A DNA stretch of 64,000 nucleotides, taken from Janthinobacterium sp. 17J80-10 (lineage in GTDB: Bacteria; Pseudomonadota; Gammaproteobacteria; Burkholderiales; Burkholderiaceae_D). The notes below the pieces were generated by a model. It did no database searches, was not told where the DNA came from, and was given only the letters and a program-made list of their open reading frames with translations. A program made the translations under genes and the position numbers. Shown piece after piece: positions 42,560 through 50,667 of the stretch. The first letter of the stretch is position 1; each line of letters opens with the position of its first letter. The stretch covers positions 1,736,001-1,800,000 of the forward strand of contig NZ_CP035311.1 in the NCBI RefSeq assembly GCF_004114795.1. Direction: 5' to 3'.

Positions 42560-43774
42560 ATGCGCAACACGATGAAAGTCATGACCGCCGCCATTTGCGG
42601 TACCCTGGCATTTGGCATTACCGCTTCCGCCTCGGCGCAGATTTCCGGCGATACCGTCAAGATCGGCCTGATCACCGACATGTCCGGCGTGTACGCCGAC
42701 GTCGACGGTCCTAACGGCGCTGAAGCCGTGCGCATGGCGATTGCCGACTTTGGCGGCACCATCAACGGCAAGAAGATCGAATTCGTCTCCGCCGACCACC
42801 TGAACAAGGCCGATATCGCCGCCTCCAAGGGCCGTGAATGGATCGACCGCGAAGGCGTCGACATGATCCTGGGCGGCACCAACTCCGGCGTGAACCTGGC
42901 GCTGGCCAAGCTGGCCGCGGAAAAGAAAAAGCCCTTCATCTCGATCGGCGCAGGTTCTTCCCGCCTGACCAACGAGGATTGCACCGGCTTCACCGTGCAC
43001 TATGCCTATGACACCGTGGCGCTGGCCCGCGGCACCGGCGGCGCCATCGTCAAGAACGGCGGCAAGGACTGGTTCTTCCTGACCGCCGATTATGCTTTCG
43101 GCGCATCCCTGGAAAAAGACACCGCTGAAGTTGTCAAGGCGCAGGGTGGCGTGGTCAAGGGCCAGGTCAAGCATCCGCTGAACGCATCCGACTTCTCGTC
43201 GTTCCTGTTGCAGGCGCAAGCGTCCAAGGCACAGATCCTGGGCATGGCCAATGCCGGCGGCGACACCATCAACACCATCAAGGCGGCCAACGAATTCGGC
43301 ATCACCAAGACCATGAAGCTGGCCGGTCTGCTGGTGTTCATCACCGACATCCACTCGCTGGGTCTGAACCTGACGCAGGGCATGTACCTGACCGATGGCT
43401 GGTACTGGGACCTGAACAACGATACCCGCGCCTGGTCGAAGAAGTTCTTTGCCAAGACCAAGAAAGAGCCGACCATGCTGCACGCTGCCGACTACTCGGC
43501 AACGCTGCACTACCTGAACGCGGTCAAGGCCGTGGGCAGCGACGATGGCGAGAAGGTGATCGCGCAGATGAAGGCCACCAAGATCAACGACATGTTTGCC
43601 AAGAACGGCGTGATCCGCCCGGACGGCCGCATGGTGCATGACATGTACCTGATGCAGGTGAAGACGCCTGCCGAGTCGAAGTATCCGTGGGATTACTACA
43701 AGGTGGTGCAGACCATCCCGGGTGACCAGGCCTACATGAGCAAGGCCGAGTCCAAGTGCGCCCTCTGGAAGTAA
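42560..43774 (+). CDS. ABC transporter substrate-binding protein (branched-chain amino acid type)
   Basis: 404-aa periplasmic binding protein (Peripla_BP_6). The signal peptide ends at ASASA-QISGDTVKIG. The mature protein opens with KIGLITDMSGVYADVDGPNG, the family pattern of the ligand-binding first lobe, and DWFFLTADYAFG follows in the second. Codons are strongly biased to C/G endings, consistent with high expression. A GGAGA ribosome site is 5 nt upstream. No permease or ATPase gene is adjacent. A terminator-like hairpin separates it from the next binding-protein gene. The ligand is unknown; aromatic and aliphatic acids are as likely as amino acids in this family. Confidence 0.9.
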   Translation: MRNTMKVMTAAICGTLAFGITASASAQISGDTVKIGLITDMSGVYADVDGPNGAEAVRMAIADFGGTINGKKIEFVSADHLNKADIAASKGREWIDREGVDMILGGTNSGVNLALAKLAAEKKKPFISIGAGSSRLTNEDCTGFTVHYAYDTVALARGTGGAIVKNGGKDWFFLTADYAFGASLEKDTAEVVKAQGGVVKGQVKHPLNASDFSSFLLQAQASKAQILGMANAGGDTINTIKAANEFGITKTMKLAGLLVFITDIHSLGLNLTQGMYLTDGWYWDLNNDTRAWSKKFFAKTKKEPTMLHAADYSATLHYLNAVKAVGSDDGEKVIAQMKATKINDMFAKNGVIRPDGRMVHDMYLMQVKTPAESKYPWDYYKVVQTIPGDQAYMSKAESKCALWK

Positions 43775-43785
43775 GTTTGCAGTGC

Positions 43786-43816
43786 GCGGCGCACCGTTTC
43801 GCGGGCGCCGCTTTTT
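43786..43816 (+). terminator. Intrinsic terminator or attenuator between two binding-protein genes
   Basis: Hairpin with arms GCGGCGC (43786-43792) and GCGCCGC (43805-43811) and five T after it (43812-43816), 12 bp past the upstream stop. Confidence 0.75.
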
Positions 43817-43855
43817 CAGTCTGTCTGTTTTAACCCAAACAAGGATATTAATAAA

Positions 43856-45034
43856 ATGAGACGTTACGTACTTTCCGCCCTGGCCATCATGTGCGCTGCC
43901 ACATCCGTGCAAGCCAAGGACATCAAGATCGCCCACATTTACTGCAAGACCGGTATCCTGGAAGCTTACGCCAAGCAAACTCAGGTCGGTCTGCAACTGG
44001 GCCTGGAATACGCTACCAAGGGCACCAACGAAGTCAGCGGCAACAAGCTCGTGCTGATCGACAAGGATGACCAGTGCAAGCCCGACGTCGGCAAGGCCCA
44101 GCTGACCGCCGCCTACCAGGATGACAAGGTCGACCTGGCTGTTGGCCCGACCCACTCGGGCGTGGCCCTGGCCATGCTGCCGATCGCTGAAGAATTCAAG
44201 AAGATCCTGCTGGTGGAGCCGGCCGTGGCCGACGCCATCACCGGTGAAAAGTGGAACAAGTACATTTTCCGTACCGGCCGCAATTCTTCGCAAGACGCCA
44301 TCTCCAACGCCATCGCCATCGACAAGGCTGGCACCACCGTGGTGACCTTTGCGCCGGACTCGTCCTTCGGCCGCGACGGCATCAAGGCGTTCAAGGGCGC
44401 CATCAAGAATGCCAAGCTGGTGCATGAAGAATACGCGCCGCCAACTTCCACCGACTTCACCGCCAGCGCCCAGCGCATCATTGAAAAGCTCAAGGATGCA
44501 CCAGGCCGCAAGATCATGTGGCTGGTGTGGGCAGGTGGCGGCGACCCGTTCGGCAAGTTTGCCGACATGAACCTCAAAGAGCGTTATGGCATCGAAATCT
44601 CCACCGGCGGCAACATCCTGCCGGCGATGGCTGCGTTCAAGAAGTTGCCAGGCATGGAAGGCGCGCTGTACTACTACTACGGCATCCCGAAGAACCCGGT
44701 CAACAACTGGTTGAACACCGAGCACTACAAGCGCTTCAAGACCCCGCCTGATTTCTTCACCGCTGGCGGCATGGCAGCAGGTATCGCCGTGGTTGAAGCC
44801 CTGAAGAAGACCGGTGGCGACACCAACACCGACAAGCTGATCGCCGCCATGGAAGGCATGAGCTTCGATACGCCGAAGGGCAAGATGACTTTCCGCAAGG
44901 AAGACCATCAGGCAATGCAATCGATGTACCACTTCAAGATCAAGAACGACCCGGCATTCGTCTGGGGCGTGCCTGAGCTGGTGCGCGAAATCAAGCCGGA
45001 AGAAATGGAAGTTCCTATCCGTAACAAGCGTTAA
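43856..45034 (+). CDS. ABC transporter substrate-binding protein, paralogue of the one at 31077
   Basis: 392-aa periplasmic binding protein with a signal peptide ending SVQA-KDIKIAH. It shares long runs with the protein at 31077-32249, for instance YYYYGIPKN, HYKRFKTPPDFFTAGGM and KGKMTFRKEDHQA, so the two are close paralogues. It differs by two Cys in the mature N-terminus (IYCKTG and DDQCKPD, where the other has Asp and Gly), which could form a disulfide. Codon bias is strong, as in the neighbour upstream. A good terminator follows, and no transporter genes are adjacent. Confidence 0.9.
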   Translation: MRRYVLSALAIMCAATSVQAKDIKIAHIYCKTGILEAYAKQTQVGLQLGLEYATKGTNEVSGNKLVLIDKDDQCKPDVGKAQLTAAYQDDKVDLAVGPTHSGVALAMLPIAEEFKKILLVEPAVADAITGEKWNKYIFRTGRNSSQDAISNAIAIDKAGTTVVTFAPDSSFGRDGIKAFKGAIKNAKLVHEEYAPPTSTDFTASAQRIIEKLKDAPGRKIMWLVWAGGGDPFGKFADMNLKERYGIEISTGGNILPAMAAFKKLPGMEGALYYYYGIPKNPVNNWLNTEHYKRFKTPPDFFTAGGMAAGIAVVEALKKTGGDTNTDKLIAAMEGMSFDTPKGKMTFRKEDHQAMQSMYHFKIKNDPAFVWGVPELVREIKPEEMEVPIRNKR

Positions 45035-45104
45035 TGCTTGTTCCAGGCCAGTCTGTTTCGACGGACTGGCCATTCAGGGACGAAATGACTTCGCCCCTGA
45101 CTTC

Positions 45105-45130
45105 AAGCCTCCCAAAACGGGAGGCTTTTT
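45105..45130 (+). terminator. Intrinsic terminator after the binding-protein gene
   Basis: Nine-base-pair stem (AAGCCTCCC with GGGAGGCTT), AAAAC loop and a T run, 71 bp after the stop. It also lies about 50 bp past the convergent arnD stop, though the T tract is poor in that direction. Confidence 0.88.
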
Positions 45131-45177
45131 ATTTGAACTGCGAATTGTTGTCCGGATTGGCGATCGCACGCATTGCG

Positions 45178-46149
45178 TCAATCAGCCAGTATGCCTGCCG
45201 CGCCGCTCGCCGAATGCATCCCCAGTTCGCCTGAGCGTCCGGGAATCTCCCCCCACGCAAACGGACAGACTGGCAATGCGTCCTGGCTTACTTTCTGATA
45301 GTAGTCGGCCATCGCTACCAGTTGATAGCCTTGCGCCAGCCATCCCCGTAACAATTCCTCAAACGCGTTGGCCAGCTTCTGCCCTTCTAGTTCCGCATGC
45401 AAGGTGAATACATGGTCGCGTGGCGCGGCCGTAAGCGCGAGTATTCTGGCGGCGACGTTGGATGCATCGACCAGGACGCCATCGATGCGGCGTCCGAGCA
45501 ATTCATCCAGGGTCGGCAGCGTGGTGGGCAACTGAACGCAATCCAGTGTCTTGCCGGCGACGCTTAAGCGATGCGGCCCGGCATCGGTATCGGCCAGCGC
45601 ACCCTCTTCGGTCAGACGGCAACGGCCGTCGGAGGCGTAGCGGATGCCGAGCGCATCGAGCTGCGCCAGTGCGTGCACATTCATTTGCCAGCCAGCTGCG
45701 CCATGGGTGCGCGGTGCTGCTCCGAAAATCTGCGTGAAACGCGCTATCGACTTTTGCATCTGTCCGATGGTCCATTCGGCATCGCGTCCGCGCACATGGT
45801 CTTGCCAGACCACGTGGTCCCAGGTATGGATGCCGCATTCAAAACCGGCATCCCTGACCGCACGCATCTCGGCCGCGCAGGCTTTGCCGATATCGGGCGC
45901 CGGCAGCAGTACCCCATACATCAGGGTTTTGATGCCGTAATGCTCAACCACGGAAGTGCGCGCCACTTTCTGGAAAAAGCCGGGACGGAAGGCTCGCCGT
46001 AAGGCCCAGCCGGTATGGTCGGGACCGAGCGAGAACAGGAAGGTTGCGTGCGCCCCGTGCGTGCGCAGCATGCGCACGAGGTTGGGAACACCTTCGCGGG
46101 TGCCGCGGAAGGTGTCGACGTCGATCTTGAGCGTAAGTAACGGGCCCAA
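45178..46149 (-). CDS. arnD: Probable 4-deoxy-4-formamido-L-arabinose-phosphoundecaprenol deformylase ArnD
   Basis: 323-aa polysaccharide-deacetylase-fold protein. It removes the formyl group from undecaprenyl-phosphate-L-Ara4FN, giving the final sugar donor on the lipid carrier. NodB-domain features are KIDVDTFRGTREG at the N-terminus, ATFLFSLGPDH, and CGIHTWDHVVWQDHV, all agreeing with ArnD. The frame starts with TTG at 46149, only 4 bp after the previous stop; no ATG is placed better. It is the last gene of the arn operon. Confidence 0.9.
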   Translation of the reverse strand: MGPLLTLKIDVDTFRGTREGVPNLVRMLRTHGAHATFLFSLGPDHTGWALRRAFRPGFFQKVARTSVVEHYGIKTLMYGVLLPAPDIGKACAAEMRAVRDAGFECGIHTWDHVVWQDHVRGRDAEWTIGQMQKSIARFTQIFGAAPRTHGAAGWQMNVHALAQLDALGIRYASDGRCRLTEEGALADTDAGPHRLSVAGKTLDCVQLPTTLPTLDELLGRRIDGVLVDASNVAARILALTAAPRDHVFTLHAELEGQKLANAFEELLRGWLAQGYQLVAMADYYQKVSQDALPVCPFAWGEIPGRSGELGMHSASGAAGILAD

Positions 46150-46153
46150 GCGC

Positions 46154-47206
46154 TTAGTCCACCAGTGCTTTAGCTTCGCCGACCTGGGTGCGGTAGGCGT
46201 CGAAGATATGGCGCAATGCGTCTTGCATCGTGGTGGTTGGCGACCAGCTCAGTTCGTCGCCCGTATTGGTGATCTTCGGCACGCGGTTTTGCACGTCCTG
46301 GTAGCCCTGGCCGTAGTAGGCACCCGAGGTGGTCTCGACGATCTTCACCTGTTTTGCGCCATCGGCGTATTCCGGGTAGCTGGCCGCCAGATCGAGCATC
46401 ATGTGCGCCAGCTCGCGGATCGAGTAGTTGTTTGCCGGGTTGCCGACGTTGTAGATCTTGCCGGTCGCGTTGCCATTCTTGTTTTCAATGATGCGCATCA
46501 GCGCGTCGATGCCGTCGTCGACATAGGTGAACGAGCGTTTTTGCGCGCCGCCGTCGACCAGCTGGATATTTTCACCGCGGGCGATATGTCCCAGGAACTG
46601 CGTCAGCACGCGCGACGAACCTTCTTTCGGGGTATGGATCGAGTCCAGACCTGCACCGATCCAGTTGAACGGACGGAACAGCGTGAAGTTCAGGCCTTCC
46701 ATGCCGTAGCCCCAGATCACGCGGTCCATCAGCTGTTTGGAGCAAGCGTAGATCCAGCGCGGCTTGTTGATCGGCCCGTAGACCAGTTCCGACGCTTCCG
46801 GGTCAAACTCGGCATCCCGGCTCATGCCATACACTTCCGAGGTCGATGGAAACACAAGGTGCTTGCCATACTTGGCGGCGGAGCGCACGATCGGCAGGTT
46901 GGCTTCGAAGTCCAGTTCGAACACGCGCAGGGGCTCGCTGACATAGGTTGCCGGCGTGGCAATGGCGACCAGCGGCAGTACCACGTCGCACTTCTTGACA
47001 TGGTATTCGACCCACTCCTTGTTGATCGTGATGTCGCCTTCGAAGAAGTGTATGCGCGACTTGTAGGCGTCGTTTTCGAGCAGTCCTTCGATGCGGTTGG
47101 ACTGCATATCCATGCCGTACACATGCCAGTCGGTGGTTTCCAGGATGCGTGTGGACAGGTGATGGCCGATAAAGCCGTTGACGCCGAGTATCAAAACCTT
47201 TTTCAT
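46154..47206 (-). CDS. UDP-glucuronate decarboxylase (separate ArnA C-terminal domain function)
   Basis: 350-aa NAD-dependent epimerase/dehydratase-family protein. It oxidises and decarboxylates UDP-glucuronate to UDP-4-keto-pentose, the first committed step to L-Ara4N. The Rossmann motif is LGVNGFIGHHL (about 7-17), TSEVYGMS carries the Ser/Thr, and YACSKQLMDRV the Tyr-X3-Lys pair. In E. coli this activity is the C-terminal half of ArnA; here it is a free protein of matching size. The start overlaps the formyltransferase stop as ATGA. Confidence 0.92.
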   Translation of the reverse strand: MKKVLILGVNGFIGHHLSTRILETTDWHVYGMDMQSNRIEGLLENDAYKSRIHFFEGDITINKEWVEYHVKKCDVVLPLVAIATPATYVSEPLRVFELDFEANLPIVRSAAKYGKHLVFPSTSEVYGMSRDAEFDPEASELVYGPINKPRWIYACSKQLMDRVIWGYGMEGLNFTLFRPFNWIGAGLDSIHTPKEGSSRVLTQFLGHIARGENIQLVDGGAQKRSFTYVDDGIDALMRIIENKNGNATGKIYNVGNPANNYSIRELAHMMLDLAASYPEYADGAKQVKIVETTSGAYYGQGYQDVQNRVPKITNTGDELSWSPTTTMQDALRHIFDAYRTQVGEAKALVD

Positions 47207-48162
47207 TGTATTTCGACTCCTTTTTTCGGGGGAATTGGCAAGGCAGGGTGGGTTGCCAGCGCATGTTGCAGATCAATCGGTGAAACCGCCCGGCCGCCGT
47301 TCAGCAAGGCATGGATATGGAGTACGCGGCCATCGCCGCCGATGCCGAGAATCCGGCCGTCCGCCACGGCCAGGCCGGGCGCCAGGTTCTGGGCGAAATC
47401 GCGTGCGGAGCGTACCTCCAGGCGTGCCTTGGCGATGGTATAAGTCTCTTCCCCGATCACGGTCCAGGCGCCGGGGTAGGGTGGTGCGACGGCACGATGC
47501 AGGTTGTAGATGACTTGTGCCGGCTGGCGCCAGTCGATGCGGCCATCGGCCGGCGTGCGGCCGCCGAAGTAACTGCCGCTGGCAAGCGCATTCGGCAACC
47601 TTGGCGCGCTGCCGGCCAGCAGCGCCGGCAACACCTGCCACAGGGCTTGCTCGGCGGCGACCGTGACCTTGCCGAAGACCTCGTGCGCGGTATCGTCCGG
47701 CAGGATCGGCACCGCTACTTGCGCAATGATCGCGCCGGCATCCGGCTTGGCCGTCATTTCATGCAGGGTGGCACCGGTTTCGGTTTCACCGTGCAAAACT
47801 GCCCAGTTCACCGGCGCGCGGCCACGGTACTTGGGCAGCAGGGAACCATGCATGTTGTAGGCGCCGCGCGGCGCCAGCGCCAGCAGGGCGGCGGGAAGCA
47901 TGTGCCGGTAGTAAAAGCTGAACAGGTAATCCGGCGCTGCGGCACGGACTTGCGCGAACAGTTCCGGCGAGGCGGGATCGGTCGGCGTGATATAGGGAAT
48001 GCCGCGTTCTGCGCAGAGTGCCGCCACCGAATCGAACCAGATTGCCTCGGCCGGATTGTCGGCATGGGTGACGACGAGCGCGACATCGACGCCGCGCGCC
48101 AGCAATACCTGCAGGCAGCGCACGCCGACATTATGATAGGCAAACACCACCGCCCGCATCAT
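47203..48162 (-). CDS. UDP-4-amino-4-deoxy-L-arabinose formyltransferase (separate ArnA N-terminal domain function)
   Basis: 319-aa protein with the formyltransferase fold. It uses N10-formyl-tetrahydrofolate to formylate UDP-L-Ara4N. The catalytic segment NMHGSLLPKYRGRAPVNWA contains the conserved Asn and His, with the Asp near PDAGAIIAQ. The C-terminal subdomain (RIDWRQPAQVIYNLHRA) is typical of ArnA/Fmt relatives. Its start overlaps the arnC stop and its stop overlaps the decarboxylase start (both ATGA), so the split proteins remain tightly co-translated. Confidence 0.92.
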   Translation of the reverse strand: MMRAVVFAYHNVGVRCLQVLLARGVDVALVVTHADNPAEAIWFDSVAALCAERGIPYITPTDPASPELFAQVRAAAPDYLFSFYYRHMLPAALLALAPRGAYNMHGSLLPKYRGRAPVNWAVLHGETETGATLHEMTAKPDAGAIIAQVAVPILPDDTAHEVFGKVTVAAEQALWQVLPALLAGSAPRLPNALASGSYFGGRTPADGRIDWRQPAQVIYNLHRAVAPPYPGAWTVIGEETYTIAKARLEVRSARDFAQNLAPGLAVADGRILGIGGDGRVLHIHALLNGGRAVSPIDLQHALATHPALPIPPKKGVEIQ

Positions 48163-49139
48163 CGCTTGCCCTGCGCCATCGCCTGCGCTGCGAGCGCCTT
48201 ATGTTCATTGTCTTGTTCCAGGATCGCCTCCACCACGTAACGGGGACGTCCGCGCACCTGCTGGTAGATGCGGCCGACATATTCACCCACCACGCCGATG
48301 CCGAACAGGATCACGCCCATCAGGAAAAATTCGATTGCAAACAGAGTGAACAGGCCTTGCACTTCCGAGCCCAGCACAAAGCGGCGCACCATCAGCACGA
48401 CAAACAGCGCTGCCGAAAAAAACGCCAGCACCACGCCCAGCATCGAGAGGAATTGCAGCGGCACCAGTGAAAAGCCCGTGACCAGGTCGAAGTTCAGGCG
48501 GATCAGGCTGTACAGCGAATACTTCGATTCGCCCGCTGCACGTGCTTCATGCTCGACCTCGACCTCGACCGGGTTGCGAGCGAACGAATAGGCCAGCGCC
48601 GGTACGAAGGTGTTGACTTCAGTGCATTGGTTGACCAGGTTGATCACGTCGCGACCGTAGGCGCGCAGCATGTTGCCCTGGTCGGTCATCTTGATGCGGG
48701 TGATTTTTTCGCGCAATAAATTGGTCAGCCGCGATGCCCAGGCGCGCCAGGCCGTATCCTGGCGCGCACGCCGGATCGAACCGACATAGTCGTGCCCTTC
48801 GGCCATTTTCGCCAGCAGCTTGCCGATTTCTTCCGGCGGATTCTGCAAGTCGGCATCCAGCGTGACGATGATGTCGCCACGGGTTTCGCGGAAGCCGGCG
48901 AGAATCGCCATGTGCTGGCCGTAGTTGCCGTTGAACAGGATCACGCGCGTCACATCGGGGCGCTGCCGGTACTGGTCGGCCAGCAGCGCCGCGGAGCGAT
49001 CCCTGCTGCCGTCGTTGACGAACAGGATTTCATAAGCCATCCCCAGCGCATCCAGCGCCGGATAGAGCCGCGCAAACAATTTGGCCAGGCTGGCTTCTTC
49101 GTTGTAGACCGGGATCACGACCGATAGCATGGGTTTCAT
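48159..49139 (-). CDS. arnC: Undecaprenyl-phosphate 4-deoxy-4-formamido-L-arabinose transferase ArnC
   Basis: 326-aa family 2 glycosyltransferase anchored in the inner membrane. It moves L-Ara4FN from UDP to undecaprenyl phosphate. The GT-A motifs are VVIPVYNEEASL, FVNDGSRD, and VTLDADLQNPPEEI. Two C-terminal membrane helices (around LSMLGVVLAFFSAALFVVLM and FLMGVILFGIGVVGEYVGRI) match ArnC. It starts 12 bp after the arnB stop. Confidence 0.93.
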   Translation of the reverse strand: MKPMLSVVIPVYNEEASLAKLFARLYPALDALGMAYEILFVNDGSRDRSAALLADQYRQRPDVTRVILFNGNYGQHMAILAGFRETRGDIIVTLDADLQNPPEEIGKLLAKMAEGHDYVGSIRRARQDTAWRAWASRLTNLLREKITRIKMTDQGNMLRAYGRDVINLVNQCTEVNTFVPALAYSFARNPVEVEVEHEARAAGESKYSLYSLIRLNFDLVTGFSLVPLQFLSMLGVVLAFFSAALFVVLMVRRFVLGSEVQGLFTLFAIEFFLMGVILFGIGVVGEYVGRIYQQVRGRPRYVVEAILEQDNEHKALAAQAMAQGKR

Positions 49140-49151
49140 CGGTGGCGCCCC

Positions 49152-50276
49152 TTATCGCACGAGTACCGACTTGACCGCGTCCACGACGCGTTCGACATCC
49201 TGCTTGCCCATTGTCCGAAACAGCGGCAGCGTCACGATTCGCCGTCCCACCCGTTCGGCAACCGGGAACATGCCCTCCCGGAAACCCAGCCGGCGATACA
49301 GTGAAAACAGGTGAATCGGCGGATAGTGATAGCCGATGCCGATGTTTTTTTCCTTCATGGCTGCCATGAAATCAGACCTTGTCATATGCTCTGGCAGCAC
49401 GATCTCGAACAGGTGCCAGTTGGTCGTGGTGAAATCGGCGGGCGGCAACTGGACGCCGTACTGCGCTTCGAATTCTGTCCCGAAAGCGGCGAAATAGTGG
49501 CGCGCCAGTGCGTGCCGCGCGCTAGTGATTGTCTGTAATTGCGCGAACTGGCCGATGCCGATGGCAGCCGCAATGTCGGTCATGTTGAACTTGCCGCCCA
49601 GGACATCGACGTCGATGCCGTCGAAGCCGCTGCGGGTGACCCCTTGCAGCCGGTATTTTTCCGCGAGGGCCGCTTCTTCCGCATTGTTCAGCACCAGGCA
49701 GCCGCCTTCGCCGGTCGTGACGTTCTTGTTGGCCTGGAAACTGAAGGACACCAGATCGCCGAAGCTGCCGATCGGCTTGCCCTGCCAGGTTGAACCGAGC
49801 GCCTGGGCGGCATCTTCGATCACGCGCAGCTGGTGCTTTTTCGCAATCGCGTACAGCCTGTCCATGTCGACCGGCAAGCCGGCCAGGAAGACCGGGATGA
49901 TGGCCCGGGTGCGCGGCGTAATGGCGGCTTCCAGCAAATCGAGGTCGATATTGCGCGAAGCCGGATCGATATCGACGAACACCGGCGTGGCGCCGACGGT
50001 CAGGATCACGTTGGCAGTGGCCACCCAGGAAATCGGCGTGGTGATCACTTCATCGCCGGCGCCGACGCCGGCGATGCGCAAGGCGATTTCCATCGTGCCG
50101 GTGCCGGAATTGAACGTGCGTACCGGGCGGCCGCCGAAGTATTCCGACAGCTGCGCTTCGAATTGCGCGACCTTGGGGCCGCTGGTGATCCAGCCCGAGC
50201 GCAATACTTCCGCTACTGCGGCGATGGTGGCTTCGTCGATCGACGGTTTGGCAAATGGCAAAAAGGGTTCGGTCAT
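49152..50276 (-). CDS. arnB: UDP-4-amino-4-deoxy-L-arabinose aminotransferase ArnB
   Basis: 374-aa PLP-dependent aminotransferase of the DegT/DnrJ/EryC1 family. It converts UDP-4-keto-pentose to UDP-L-Ara4N with glutamate. The PLP lysine is in FSFQANKNVTTGEGG; FNSGTGTMEIAL and EDAAQALGSTW are further cofactor contacts. The start is taken at 50276 (MTEPFLPFAKPSID), the usual family N-terminus, rather than an upstream ATG that would add 56 unrelated residues. Confidence 0.93.
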   Translation of the reverse strand: MTEPFLPFAKPSIDEATIAAVAEVLRSGWITSGPKVAQFEAQLSEYFGGRPVRTFNSGTGTMEIALRIAGVGAGDEVITTPISWVATANVILTVGATPVFVDIDPASRNIDLDLLEAAITPRTRAIIPVFLAGLPVDMDRLYAIAKKHQLRVIEDAAQALGSTWQGKPIGSFGDLVSFSFQANKNVTTGEGGCLVLNNAEEAALAEKYRLQGVTRSGFDGIDVDVLGGKFNMTDIAAAIGIGQFAQLQTITSARHALARHYFAAFGTEFEAQYGVQLPPADFTTTNWHLFEIVLPEHMTRSDFMAAMKEKNIGIGYHYPPIHLFSLYRRLGFREGMFPVAERVGRRIVTLPLFRTMGKQDVERVVDAVKSVLVR

Positions 50277-50295
50277 GGAGAAATTTTTGAAAAAA

Positions 50296-50667
50296 TTAGC
50301 TTCGCACCAGCAAGGCGACGCCGACGATGATGATGCCGATGGCGAGCAGGCGCTGGATCGATACCGCTTCCCCCAGGAAGTACCAGGCACCCACTGCATT
50401 GATGATGTAACCCAGCGACAGCATCGGATAAGCGATGGTGACATCGACTCGTGACAGGCCGATGACCCAGACCAGCACTGACACTACATAGCAGGTCAGG
50501 CCGGCGATCACCGGCCACTGGCAGGCCACGCTGATGCCGGTCGAAAGCCAGTTTTCGGCAGTCAAATGAATGGCGCCGACCGCATTGGTGCCGGCCTTGA
50601 GCAGCAGCTGTGCGAGTGCATTCAGGCAGATGCCGGTCAGGATGAAGCCAAAAGTGGATACGGTCAT
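50296..50667 (-). CDS. ArnE/ArnF-like small membrane flippase subunit
   Basis: 123-aa EamA/SMR-type protein with four membrane helices (FILTGICLNALAQLLLKAG, then CYVVSVLVWVIGLSRVDVT, AYPMLSLGYIINAVGAWYFLG and IGIIIVGVALLVRS). It probably flips undecaprenyl-phosphate-L-Ara4N across the inner membrane. E. coli uses two such proteins, ArnE and ArnF; only one is present here, so it may act as a homodimer. The ATG overlaps the arnT stop (ATGA, 50664-50667). Confidence 0.85.
   Translation of the reverse strand: MTVSTFGFILTGICLNALAQLLLKAGTNAVGAIHLTAENWLSTGISVACQWPVIAGLTCYVVSVLVWVIGLSRVDVTIAYPMLSLGYIINAVGAWYFLGEAVSIQRLLAIGIIIVGVALLVRS

Noticed and set aside
42530-45073. Leftward open frame of 847 codons opposite two binding-protein genes
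   Set aside because: Antisense shadow created by the strong codon bias of those genes; it has no motif and no start signal.
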